DNA of 64,000 nt from positions 1-64,000 of the forward strand of contig JAEUSB010000006.1 in the NCBI GenBank assembly GCA_016788865.1, given 5' to 3'. Position 1 is the stretch's first letter. Every line of letters begins with the position of its first letter. A program made the position numbers and the translations under genes. The notes under the pieces were generated by a model that saw nothing but the letters and a program-made list of their open reading frames with translations, searched no databases and was not told the origin of the DNA. Positions 9,055 through 16,665 of the stretch are shown here, piece by piece. The stretch comes from Leptospirales bacterium (GTDB lineage: Bacteria; Spirochaetota; Leptospiria; Leptospirales; Leptonemataceae).

Positions 9055-10535
9055 CAGGTTTCGTCCTCCAGTTTGGGACCTGGACCTGGTTTACTCGGGA
9101 GATTTAGATTCGTGTGCGGCAACCAGGCCCGGCGACCAGCAGACGGGTCTTCTGTTTCAATAGATTTCAAATCAACAAGAGCCAGCGAATCGACGGGCAA
9201 ACCAAGCGACAGTTCTACCTGATTCGCCGTCAGTATGAGTTCAATTCGTTCGCGCACGAGTGCGGAGCGAGCTTCTATTAGTTTGATTTCCTCTTCGATG
9301 TAACGCGGAACAGAAAGCGACCCGTTGCGAAGCTGGATCTGTTGGATCTTGAATCGTTGCTCTTTTACAGCCAGAGCTCGATCGGTAATGCTTACAAGTT
9401 CAAGCTTATCATGATAGCTTCTGCGCAGACGCGTAACCTCATTACGGAGCTGTTCTTCCAGCTGCCTTTCTTTTTCGCGGGCCTTCATCAATCCAACTTC
9501 GTTTCGCATATGCGAAGCTTTTGCACCTGGATTGTCGTATACGTTGAGTTGGGCCCCGCTTGAATAGCCTGAGGTCGTCTCGTTTCTTGAATGCAAGGAG
9601 CGGAGGTCGTTGGACAGCGTGCTGCCCGCGATCCGAAAGGTAAAACTAACGCCAACTCCCCACTCAGTTTGCCTGGGTGGCCATTCCTCACCGGTTTTCC
9701 CGTAGTTTCCCGTAAGAGCGACCGTGGGAAGATAGTCATGTTCCGTGATCAAATATTCGCGGCGGCTTCGCATTAAGTCAATGCGCGCCTGGCGCACGTC
9801 TGGCCTCTCTTTCAGTGCGATTTGCAACATTTCCTCGAGAGATGACTTGAAGTCAGAAGGCCGTAGCGAAAAGAGATCAAGATCCCTGATATCAAGCTCT
9901 TCGTCAGCAGGCCACCGGAGTATTGTTGCCAGCTCGATCTGACGATCGCGCAGGCCGTCCTCGGCTTGCTTGAGGTCCATCTTTCTTCGAGCGAATTCGT
10001 TCTCTATCTCCCGAAAATCTAGCTCCGTGATAGACCCCTGGCGCCTTTCCACGACAGCTTTGTCGAATACAAACTTTGAACTCTCGAGCGAGGTCCTTGC
10101 AATCGAGATAGCAGCTTTCTCGCGCAGCACGGCCAGATAGGCGCTGCGAATTTGAAATCGCAGACGATTTCTGAACTCCGAGTGCTTTTCCTGTGCCAAC
10201 TTTACGTCAATCTCAGCGACCTCATAAGCAAGCCCCGACCGCCCCCCATCATAGACTGGCTGCGACATGGAAACCTGCACAGAATGCGAACCTGAATCAA
10301 AATCGCGATTTGCAAGTGTTCGATTGCGTCTGTACGAAAGACTCATGGTTGGAAAAAAATCTCGAAACTTTGCCTTGCGACCCTCGTCAGCTATCGCTCT
10401 CTCAGCTCTGAGGGCCTTCAAGTCCACGTTTCCGTTCTCTGCAAATTGTTCCGCTTCACTCAGCCCTACCTTGCGAGCATAAGCCACGTCAAACTGCAGG
10501 ATTGCGCAGGCAATGGCCAGGACACAGATGCGCAC
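9054..10535 (-). CDS. TolC-like outer-membrane efflux channel
   Basis: Outer-membrane efflux protein (OEP/TolC family) of 493 residues. It has a signal peptide MRICVLAIACAILQFDVAYA and two long helical repeats (about 30-220 and 240-455) typical of the trimeric channel-tunnel, with OEP-like segments LSYRRNRTLANRD, VSMSQPVYDGGRSGLAYEVA and VALTGNYGKTGEEWP. No lipidation Cys is present. The GTG start shares a base with the TAG of the upstream TPR lipoprotein gene. It is the exit channel of the efflux system encoded by the following genes. The C-terminal 30 residues are Pro-rich and hydrophilic, probably a periplasmic tail. Confidence 0.9.
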   Translation of the reverse strand: MRICVLAIACAILQFDVAYARKVGLSEAEQFAENGNVDLKALRAERAIADEGRKAKFRDFFPTMSLSYRRNRTLANRDFDSGSHSVQVSMSQPVYDGGRSGLAYEVAEIDVKLAQEKHSEFRNRLRFQIRSAYLAVLREKAAISIARTSLESSKFVFDKAVVERRQGSITELDFREIENEFARRKMDLKQAEDGLRDRQIELATILRWPADEELDIRDLDLFSLRPSDFKSSLEEMLQIALKERPDVRQARIDLMRSRREYLITEHDYLPTVALTGNYGKTGEEWPPRQTEWGVGVSFTFRIAGSTLSNDLRSLHSRNETTSGYSSGAQLNVYDNPGAKASHMRNEVGLMKAREKERQLEEQLRNEVTRLRRSYHDKLELVSITDRALAVKEQRFKIQQIQLRNGSLSVPRYIEEEIKLIEARSALVRERIELILTANQVELSLGLPVDSLALVDLKSIETEDPSAGRRAWLPHTNLNLPSKPGPGPKLEDET

Positions 10536-11203
10536 TACAAGTCCTCATCGCCTGATTTTAGAATCTTCCCCGCGAGATTCACGTCGTTTGGATTCACTCC
10601 CAGACTCTTAACCTGAGCCAGGTGCTCCTCGGCTCGATTATGCAATTTCATCCGAGTGAAAAGCCGTCCCATATGCAGGTGGATTTTTGAAAGGTGGTAT
10701 GATAGCGTTAGCGCTGTTTGGTATTGTATCAAGGCCGACTTAACGTCGTTCTGAGCCTCGAGACAACGGCCCAGGTAGTAATAAGCCATGTAGTTTTCTG
10801 GATCCCTGCGAATGATCGACCGAAATATGTCAGCTGCTTCAGCCTGTCTCTGAGGGTCTACGGCCACCGTTTTTCCCAGCCACAACAAAGCGTAAGGATT
10901 CTCGCTCTCCTCTTTTAGAACCTCGCGCAGAATCTTTTCGCAATCTGCAAAACTTCGGGTAAAGAACTTGATCTTTGCAAGCGCAACCCCCACTTCGATC
11001 GAATCCTTGCGCTTTGCGCGCAAGGCCTCCAGTTTACCGGCGGCCTCTTCGAACTTCTTGTTTTGATACAGGGTCTGTGCCTGGTCGAACTCCGCTAACT
11101 CGTCTTTCGTCAGTGTCCGATCCCTGGAACACCCCGCCCAGGAAATCACAGCCAGGGCCGCAGCGGATATCGCTACGCGCCTAACGTCATTCCACTTTAA
11201 CAT
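10535..11203 (-). CDS. TPR-repeat lipoprotein, first gene of efflux operon
   Basis: Predicted lipoprotein of 222 residues with signal ALAVISWAGC (Cys at about 25). The mature part is helical and holds about four tetratricopeptide repeats: DQAQTLYQNKKFEEAAGKLE, ALAKIKFFTRSFADCEKILR, YYLGRCLEAQNDVKSALIQY and a last one near HMGRLFTRMKLHNRAEEHLA. TPR lipoproteins usually act as scaffolds for envelope complexes. As first gene of the efflux operon, with its stop overlapping the next start, it may help assemble or regulate the pump, which is inference. The ATG at 11203 has only a weak ribosome-binding site. The 169-bp gap upstream is shared with a divergent operon, so the promoter of this operon should lie there. 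Confidence 0.82.
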   Translation of the reverse strand: MLKWNDVRRVAISAAALAVISWAGCSRDRTLTKDELAEFDQAQTLYQNKKFEEAAGKLEALRAKRKDSIEVGVALAKIKFFTRSFADCEKILREVLKEESENPYALLWLGKTVAVDPQRQAEAADIFRSIIRRDPENYMAYYYLGRCLEAQNDVKSALIQYQTALTLSYHLSKIHLHMGRLFTRMKLHNRAEEHLAQVKSLGVNPNDVNLAGKILKSGDEDL

Positions 11204-11372
11204 AGGGCGATCTTCGGATTTAGTGATCGCCTAACTTTACAGAGAAGGCTAAAATTATATCGCTTCTCGCGAAACCTGCATAAAGCCACAGTCGCCTGGA
11301 CAGGGGATGTATCGATTTTCTAACCCCACTCACTAAAGACACACGTTAGGCGACGCCGATACTTTTTTACAC

Positions 11373-11996
11373 ATGAAGCGCCACACGATTACGTTAACGT
11401 CACTACTGGCGTTCTCACTTTCGCTTTCCGCATGTTCGCCGGAACGAAAGCTCCGCAGCAATCTTGAGACTTTCGCGGCGCTGGCCTCGTCAGACACAAA
11501 AGGATCTACCCTTGGGAGGTTAGGCGACATCGAGGTGAGCGAAGGAAATTTTCTTCTGGCCGGCCTCCTTGATACGATCGATGCGAAAGAACTTCGCGAA
11601 CTGAATCCGTCCAGCAGAGAACTCGCTATCAGGCAACTCGTTATTAGACGATTCGTGGTCCGCAGGGGCTTCGAGGAAGGCATATTTGGAGACATTGACG
11701 CCGCCCGCTATTTGTTTCCTCGCATCGAACGGTTGCTTGAGGATTACTACTTTTACAGAAAGGCGAATGGGCCAAGGCTGGAAGCGGAGTCGGAGCGACT
11801 CGTTCTGGAGGATAGTGAGGTAAAGACGTTTCTAGCGCAGCATCGAGGCTTGCGCGGACAGGCTGTGGCCGACGCCACACTGAAACGCGAATCAAAGGCC
11901 CTGATGCGACGGGTGGTCGCTGAGCGCCTGCGCGTTGCCCGCGAACAGCTCGTACGGGAATTGTTGAAGAATGAAGACGTGGAGATACTTAAATGA
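11373..11996 (+). CDS. lipoprotein resembling a SurA/PpiD-type N-terminal helical domain
   Basis: Lipoprotein of 207 residues: signal TSLLAFSLSLSAC with Cys 21. The mature protein is helical and charged. The order (a short strand GDIEVSEGNFL, helices ending in LVIRRFVVRRGFEEG, then a charged helix LKRESKALMRRVVAERLRVA) recalls the chaperone domain of SurA/PpiD-like peptidyl-prolyl isomerases, but no isomerase domain follows. A role as periplasmic chaperone is therefore only a suggestion. It is the first gene of a five-gene run; its TGA overlaps the ATG of the next gene (ATGA). I do not recognise a named family with certainty. Confidence 0.72.
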   Translation: MKRHTITLTSLLAFSLSLSACSPERKLRSNLETFAALASSDTKGSTLGRLGDIEVSEGNFLLAGLLDTIDAKELRELNPSSRELAIRQLVIRRFVVRRGFEEGIFGDIDAARYLFPRIERLLEDYYFYRKANGPRLEAESERLVLEDSEVKTFLAQHRGLRGQAVADATLKRESKALMRRVVAERLRVAREQLVRELLKNEDVEILK

Positions 11997-12670
11997 GAAT
12001 GTTAAAGATCGGACTGTTTCTGCTATTGGCCGGAATTGGGGGCATTCTTGCTCAGGATGAGTTCGTCCCGGGCGACAGCGAAATCAAAGAGGCCAACATT
12101 CTCAGTAGTATGGAGCGCGAACTCGGACAAGATTTCACTCCAAAGCCCGTTGCCGCGCGCGAAAGCCTAATACGACCTGATGTCCCTACACCATCGATCA
12201 CTTTCTTGAGTGTGAAGCTCCGGTTGAGTGGTGAGGCAGAAGCCAGCGGTCAGCTCCAGTCTGCAGTTAGTGAGACTATTTCCATTTCATCCTTGAATGA
12301 GGGTTCGCTGCCAACGAACCACAATATCCCTCTCATGCAGCTGTCCACGTTGGAATTCCGTGATTGGCAGCCTGGGCGCATTACAACCCTTCAAAACGGG
12401 CGTCAGGAAGTCCTTCTATTTCCGACCGGATGCACTGCCGAGCGAATTGATGGATCCAGGATTGTCGGGCGGATCAACCCATTGGATTGGCTACAGATTA
12501 ATATGGTTTCTGGCGATTCGGTGAGCGCCTATCGTTCTTACTTCAAAATCGAACGCCAGGCCGGCGAAACGACTCCCGCCGTGAAGGAGCCCCCAAAGGG
12601 GACCGTGACTAGAATTCTCATAATGCACGAAAAAGGGGAAGAATCAAATGCTGCAAGTTTGCCGCGCTAA
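11993..12670 (+). CDS. hypothetical exported protein
   Basis: 225-residue protein with an N-terminal signal peptide (MRMLKIGLFLLLAGIGGILA, probable cleavage before QDEF). I do not recognise the family. The mature part begins acidic, then is mixed alpha/beta with a hydrophobic beta-rich core around ITFLSVKLRLSGEAEASGQL and a conserved-looking stretch LEFRDWQPGRITTLQNG. No lipobox, no membrane helix beyond the signal, and no catalytic motif. ATG overlaps the preceding TGA; an in-frame ATG two codons later is an alternative start. Its 3' end overlaps the next gene by 23 bp. It probably acts in the periplasm with its operon partners. Confidence 0.72.
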   Translation: MRMLKIGLFLLLAGIGGILAQDEFVPGDSEIKEANILSSMERELGQDFTPKPVAARESLIRPDVPTPSITFLSVKLRLSGEAEASGQLQSAVSETISISSLNEGSLPTNHNIPLMQLSTLEFRDWQPGRITTLQNGRQEVLLFPTGCTAERIDGSRIVGRINPLDWLQINMVSGDSVSAYRSYFKIERQAGETTPAVKEPPKGTVTRILIMHEKGEESNAASLPR

Positions 12671-13289
12671 ACAGCTCGCATCCATCATTCTTCTGACGTG
12701 CGGATGCAGTTCCCAGCTTCGTGTCCCTGAGCCCCAGATGAGCGCGCTACCTGTCCCCGCCGGGAATGTGATAACCGAAACGTTCTCCAACATGGTCCTT
12801 GTAACCGATCCGGCTCATTCATTTCGAATAGACCCCTATGAAATGTCGGAGTTGGCATCGGGTGAATTCTTCTCAGTGCGAAATCAACTGCCTCGAACCG
12901 GGCTCACGCCCGCAGAGGCCAACAAGGTTTGCGCCTCACTGGGCAAGCGTCTGTGCACTGCGAGCGAATGGACCAATGCATGCCTGGGCAGTCACCGACG
13001 AACCTTTTCTTTCGGAACGCGGCCGGAAACTGGTAAATGCAATACGAGCAGTCTGAGCCTCGCTCGAACTGGAACTCAAACTGCCTGCAAGTCAGATGAA
13101 GGCGTCTACGACATGGTCGGAAACACCATGGAATGGATCGGAGAGATGCGGGGCAACATGGCCGTTGCAGCAGGCGGCTCCATGCATACCGGAGAAACGG
13201 CAAGCTGCTTCACGAATCTATTCTTTCCATCCGACGCCAGAAGCGATCAGATCGGATTTCGTTGCTGTAGGAATGAGGTAAAACAATGA
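12648..13289 (+). CDS. formylglycine-generating-enzyme-like (SUMF1 domain) lipoprotein
   Basis: Predicted lipoprotein of 213 residues with signal LASIILLTCGC. The mature part is a compact FGE-sulfatase/SUMF1 domain: the segments LTPAEANKVCASLGKRLCTA, SEWTNACLG, GVYDMVGNTMEWIGEM, AAGGSMHTGETASC and the terminal QIGFRCC follow the family order. True FGE enzymes use a Cys pair near the GGS loop; here only one Cys follows GGS, so oxidase activity on sulfatases is unlikely, and it is better seen as one of the many FGE-fold binding proteins. Several other Cys residues could form disulfides in the periplasm. The start ATG has a good site (GGGGAAG) inside the previous gene, so expression is coupled. 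The lipobox could use either Cys 18 or Cys 20. Confidence 0.83.
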   Translation: MLQVCRAKQLASIILLTCGCSSQLRVPEPQMSALPVPAGNVITETFSNMVLVTDPAHSFRIDPYEMSELASGEFFSVRNQLPRTGLTPAEANKVCASLGKRLCTASEWTNACLGSHRRTFSFGTRPETGKCNTSSLSLARTGTQTACKSDEGVYDMVGNTMEWIGEMRGNMAVAAGGSMHTGETASCFTNLFFPSDARSDQIGFRCCRNEVKQ

Positions 13290-13867
13290 CCAGAAATATC
13301 GTTCTGCTTGGTTTCGTCTTGATGTCGCTGCACGGTTGCAAGACATACGAGAGTGCAGCCATCCGCACTCAAAAGTGGCCAGGAGATCCCATCGAATCGA
13401 TGCGTGATGTTGGCATAGGCTACTTTGAAAGCTCCGGAACAGCACGCACGTCGCATAGCCAACAGAATCTATACGATTCTCTTGCATTTGCACTGCGCGA
13501 GCTCGGCTACGTTACGCGCGAAACCCCTGCTATGTTCCAGGCACTGGATCGGACCGGGCTTCCAGCGGACCGCCTCCTCTCTGACGAAGAAGTCTTGCGA
13601 CTTGCCGGTCGGGCCGGTGTGCGCTTGTTCCTTCAAGGAAGGTTGCAAGAAATAAAAACAGAGACTCTCCTCGAAGACCATCTGCAAATTATGCTTAACG
13701 TCTCGGTGTATGACGCCCGAATCGGAGAGAAGATCGCTGATATCAAAGTTTTTGGAAACGATCTGGACTACAACACCGGGAAGCAATCACTTCAGCTCGC
13801 TCGCCTGGCGCGAAATGACCTGGAATCCTTGATAGTTGGCAGAGATGCGAAGGTCACTCGTCCATGA
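13286..13867 (+). CDS. CsgG/LpoB-like lipoprotein
   Basis: Lipoprotein of 193 residues with signal IVLLGFVLMSLHGC (Cys 18). The mature part looks alpha/beta: VGIGYFESSGTART, a helix YDSLAFALRELGYVTRE, EVLRLAGRAGVRLFLQGRLQ, and a strand-rich end QIMLNVSVYDARIGEKIADI. This order (function strand, helix, 'level of protein X is non-zero' strand, 'variable inherited from locus' style terminal beta pair) resembles CsgG/LpoB-type periplasmic lipoproteins, though similarity is weak and structural. ATG overlaps the upstream TGA (ATGA), and its own TGA overlaps the next start. A role in envelope assembly with the neighbouring lipoproteins is inference. Confidence 0.68.
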   Translation: MTRNIVLLGFVLMSLHGCKTYESAAIRTQKWPGDPIESMRDVGIGYFESSGTARTSHSQQNLYDSLAFALRELGYVTRETPAMFQALDRTGLPADRLLSDEEVLRLAGRAGVRLFLQGRLQEIKTETLLEDHLQIMLNVSVYDARIGEKIADIKVFGNDLDYNTGKQSLQLARLARNDLESLIVGRDAKVTRP

Positions 13868-14184
13868 AAGCGCTTATCGCTTGCGTTTCCGCAATATCAG
13901 ACAACGCACTCGCCTGGACAATGACTGTGGCCTCACTACCGTTATTCTGCCTATTCCTAGCGTGGATGATTCCACCTGCACAAAGACCGGCTCCGCAGAC
14001 ACAGGTTAGTGCGGAAACGCGCAATTTGTTTCAAAGGCGCGTTTGGCTTGAGGCGAGAATCAAAGTTTGCGCGGGAAGAACCGAGCCAACTCCCGCTTGT
14101 CAACGGGACGACATTAAGAATATGGCGAATTACAAAAGGGAATTGTCGGACCTTGAAGTTAGACCTCTACTTCAGACCAGGTGA
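13864..14184 (+). CDS. small single-pass membrane protein
   Basis: 106-residue protein of unknown family. One hydrophobic helix (about residues 15-37, ALAWTMTVASLPLFCLFLAW) is followed by a Pro-rich linker (PPAQRPAPQTQ) and a charged helical tail with two Cys residues (VCAGRTEPTPAC) that could pair in an oxidising periplasm. The topology is probably N-in, C-out. It is the last of five overlapping genes; its ATG overlaps the preceding TGA. Stop is followed at once by a TCGTCTAAC motif that resembles one upstream of the operon. Confidence 0.62.
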   Translation: MKALIACVSAISDNALAWTMTVASLPLFCLFLAWMIPPAQRPAPQTQVSAETRNLFQRRVWLEARIKVCAGRTEPTPACQRDDIKNMANYKRELSDLEVRPLLQTR

Positions 14185-14219
14185 TCGTCTAACCTCTGCA
14201 AATGCAAAGCAAATACGTG

Positions 14220-14627
14220 CTATTTGGAGTCATCCGCCGGGTTGAATCGTGTAGCTTCCTCCAGCGAGGCCCGCATGGCGGGATCAGAGGGTCGCAAATA
14301 TCGCCCCGTATAGAGATCCACGGGCCAGAAGAGATAACCTGGAGACCCACAGTTTCCCACCGCCACCGGATTCACGGTGGTCTTAACGGGCAATCTCTTG
14401 CTCTGGTAGCCTTCTTTCTGGAACTCAACAAAGCAGGACTCTTCCGGGGTCCAATAGAAGGTTAAAGGTGTAGTTCCCAGCGATTCAGGCAACCTCCGCG
14501 GGCAAAATAGCGAAACCGAAACGCCATCTATCTGGCTATCCAGGTAAATTGGATACTCTCGGGGGGAAAAGACCGATGCACATCCTGTGAAGAGTAGGAT
14601 GAGGCTCAGCTGGCTCAGGATTCGCAT
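14220..14627 (-). CDS. small lipoprotein, PEGA-like
   Basis: About 135 residues. ATG at 14627 (MRILSQLSLILLFTGC) gives a short lipoprotein signal with lipobox LFTGC; a longer reading with five more residues is less likely because a GCGGA site precedes this ATG. The mature part has a PEGA-like motif (IYLDSQIDGVSVSL ... GTTPLTFYW ... FQKEGYQSKRLPVKTTVNP), a beta fold that often follows lipoprotein anchors, and then a hydrophobic PGYLFWPVDLYTGRYLRPSD. It overlaps the upstream lipoprotein gene by 13 bp, so both are probably translated together. Function is unknown. Confidence 0.74.
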   Translation of the reverse strand: MRILSQLSLILLFTGCASVFSPREYPIYLDSQIDGVSVSLFCPRRLPESLGTTPLTFYWTPEESCFVEFQKEGYQSKRLPVKTTVNPVAVGNCGSPGYLFWPVDLYTGRYLRPSDPAMRASLEEATRFNPADDSK

Positions 14628-14914
14628 TCCGCACCATCCCACTTTTGTTTGCCCTCGGCTGTAACACGTTCAAAACCAACTTCGGTGACTGGAACGGCAA
14701 CTAACGCGGCTATACCGAATGGCGGAAAAAATACAAATCCCCAGAACGAAAATTGGACAAGGGCAAAACTGGAGCCAATCAGCAATTGCCGATTATCGAC
14801 CATCTGATAGTACGCGTGGGCGCACCTGGAGTTTTTGAAGGAAGGCCGCTCCGGAATGGACACGCAACTCAGTATGCCAGGGAGCAAGGTCAGAAGAAAA
14901 AGACGAATACGCAT
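14615..14914 (-). CDS. small lipoprotein with a hydrophobic segment
   Basis: 99 residues, signal LFLLTLLPGILSC (lipobox ILSC, Cys 17). The mature part has an N-terminal Cys-containing helix and one strongly hydrophobic stretch (about 50-78, ALVQFSFWGFVFFPPFGIAA), so it may also span or dip into a membrane. The ATG follows an excellent ribosome-binding site (GGAGG, 5 bp away). First gene of a two-gene unit with the overlapping PEGA-like lipoprotein. Similar paired small lipoproteins occur in spirochaetes, but I cannot name the family. Confidence 0.7.
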   Translation of the reverse strand: MRIRLFLLTLLPGILSCVSIPERPSFKNSRCAHAYYQMVDNRQLLIGSSFALVQFSFWGFVFFPPFGIAALVAVPVTEVGFERVTAEGKQKWDGAECES

Positions 14915-15034
14915 TAAGCCTCCAGATCGCTGCGGTAGCTACGAGCAACACAATACATTCTAATCCAGATTTCGAGTTGATCCAGTCCTCGGGGGTGAAC
15001 GGCTCGAGAATGAGGCGAAGTTCACCGGCTGACC

Positions 15035-16147
15035 TTACTCCTCCGATTCCTCCTGGGTTAAGGGTTCAATCAATTCCACAATAACGGGCTCACCCATGCC
15101 TTTTGCAGCCGCAAGCGCCGCAATGGCCGAGTCTTTCCAGAACTCTCCATTTTCGTAATAGTAATGGCCTGCGGAGTTCAGAAAACACCTGTAGGCTTCG
15201 TCAAATTTCTTCGATTTCAAGAGGGTGTTCCCGGCTTCTAGCCAGGCCTGCGCGCAGTCTTCTTCCTCTGCCTCCCGTTTGATTGCGGAGGTTTGCGGCC
15301 TTTCAGCAAAGGTTTTTGATTCGGAAAGGTACCGGCACGCTTGCAATCGCGCATTGTCTTCTGCCAGCAGTTCAAAGTTCTTCGAGTCTGTGGCGTCAAA
15401 GTCAAAATCCATGCCGTTTGCGCGACAAAGACTGAATACAAAATCGTTCAAATGCCTTTCAGATGTTGCGGACTTCCAGGCGGCTTCTGACGCATCTTCA
15501 CCCCTGGCCGACTGTGCCAGAAACAACAGTTCCCAGGCCGGCGTTACAAATGAATAGCGCTTGAGAAAAGTCTTCCAGGTTTCAATAGCATCCTCGTCTT
15601 CCACGTATACTTTCTTGTATGCATTCAAGAATTCCACAAACCACGTCAGCCCCTCGGCCTGACTGTACAGGAAGAAACTGGAGAAATCGTTTTCGTCATC
15701 TTCCTTCAATCCTTCCAGAAACTGAATCATTTTCAGTGCCTGCGTTTCTCCACCAATGACCCGGGCAAACGCCAGAACGTCTTCCCTGGCTTCGAGGATC
15801 TCCTCTCTGTCTTCTATGATGTATCCGGGTCTGATATGTCCAACTATGGACGAGGCTGCAAGCAATGGCAGGCTCGATGAAACAATGCAGGTTTCCCCGC
15901 CGTTATGCGAATACTTAAGCACGGGCCATTCCTGGGGCGGTTTTCCCAGGATGGGTGTCAAACCCAGCGAATCGCCCGTTGAAGTCCCGGCTACAGGCAG
16001 AAAACCGAATGCGCCAAAGTTGTTAGCCGGTTCAAAGACATCGCCTGTGTAAACTCCGTAAACACGCAAATCGGCGAGGATATCCTTCCCGTCGAATTCG
16101 TTTAGCAGAGTCTCTGCAAGGGTAAACGGTTTTGTATAGTCCAGCAT
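15035..16147 (-). CDS. hypothetical cytoplasmic protein with helical C-terminus
   Basis: About 370 residues, no signal peptide, strongly acidic. The N-terminal half (residues 1-110) has a mixed fold with a SMI1/KNR4-like feel (GDSLGLTPILGKPPQEWPV, YSHNGGETCIVSSSLPLLAA), but I cannot confirm that family. The middle is helical. The end (about 290-350) contains a TPR-like helix pair (AWLEAGNTLLKSKKFDEAYR CFL). ATG at 16147 (MLDYTKPF) is chosen over a TTG four codons upstream. It stands alone between two unrelated units. If the SUKH resemblance is real, it could be an immunity-type or binding protein; no toxin gene is next to it, so I give this little weight. Confidence 0.7.
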   Translation of the reverse strand: MLDYTKPFTLAETLLNEFDGKDILADLRVYGVYTGDVFEPANNFGAFGFLPVAGTSTGDSLGLTPILGKPPQEWPVLKYSHNGGETCIVSSSLPLLAASSIVGHIRPGYIIEDREEILEAREDVLAFARVIGGETQALKMIQFLEGLKEDDENDFSSFFLYSQAEGLTWFVEFLNAYKKVYVEDEDAIETWKTFLKRYSFVTPAWELLFLAQSARGEDASEAAWKSATSERHLNDFVFSLCRANGMDFDFDATDSKNFELLAEDNARLQACRYLSESKTFAERPQTSAIKREAEEEDCAQAWLEAGNTLLKSKKFDEAYRCFLNSAGHYYYENGEFWKDSAIAALAAAKGMGEPVIVELIEPLTQEESEE

Positions 16148-16305
16148 GACTGATCCCAATCCTGTTCTTTTATCTCACATGACGGATTCGATGATTCCCG
16201 TTGTCGGCAATAAAGAGAACGCGACCGTCAGGCGTAAACCGATTGGGTCTATTTTAGAGCGGAAATGCTAGCCTGCAACCAGGGTGCTTGCCTTGCTTAT
16301 CCGGG

Positions 16306-16590
16306 TTATCTGGCTTTCTTAGTAGTTTCCGTTCTGGTTGAAACGGCGCCGTTCATTCCTAGTTTGGATTGAACGCCGGAGACAATGGTGAGTCCCTGCC
16401 CCAGTTTGCTGCGCAGACCCTCCGCCAGTTCGCTTTTATCAGCGGCGCCGCGCGTTACGAGCCCACCATAGCCGGATACTATATCGCGCTGCAGTTGATC
16501 CAGGTGGATTTGAGCTGTGTTATAGAGTCCGATTCCCACATTTACAAGATCGCGTGCAACCGTTTCGAATCGAGAAGCCTGATTTGCCAT
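16306..16590 (-). CDS. small helical protein, phasin-like size and composition
   Basis: 94 residues, all-helical by composition: FETVARDLVNVGIGLYNTAQ, a heptad-rich middle IHLDQLQRDIVSGYGGL, and a Lys/Thr-rich tail. No Cys, no signal peptide. The amphipathic helices, small size and lack of motifs resemble phasins that coat polyhydroxyalkanoate granules, but no PHA gene lies nearby, so this remains a guess. ATG has a strong site (GGGAG, 7 bp). An inverted repeat CAATAG-N7-CTATTG (16605-16623) lies just upstream and might be an operator. Confidence 0.6.
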   Translation of the reverse strand: MANQASRFETVARDLVNVGIGLYNTAQIHLDQLQRDIVSGYGGLVTRGAADKSELAEGLRSKLGQGLTIVSGVQSKLGMNGAVSTRTETTKKAR

Positions 16591-16604
16591 GTGTTTCTCC
16601 CGCC

Positions 16605-16623
16605 CAATAGTTAAGATCTATTG
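16605..16623. promoter_or_regulatory. inverted repeat upstream of phasin-like gene
   Basis: Perfect 6-bp arms CAATAG and CTATTG separated by TTAAGAT, within the 75-bp gap between the SpoIIE-TPR receptor gene and the small helical gene on the minus strand. It lies 15 bp upstream of the ATG, so it could be an operator or a weak transcript hairpin. I see no clear -35/-10 pair to fix its role. Confidence 0.3.
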
Positions 16624-16665
16624 AGCATTATGTCAGATTTTTTCATGTCCTGTTGGCGCCAAGCA

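Noticed and set aside
11227-11353. Possible integron attC site (GCCTAAC ... GTTAGGC)
   Set aside because: Outer boxes fit the attC consensus, but the internal boxes next to them are not complementary, and no integrase or cassette array is seen.
12648-13289. Active formylglycine-generating enzyme
   Set aside because: Only one Cys follows the GGS loop where the enzyme needs a pair, and no sulfatase gene is nearby.
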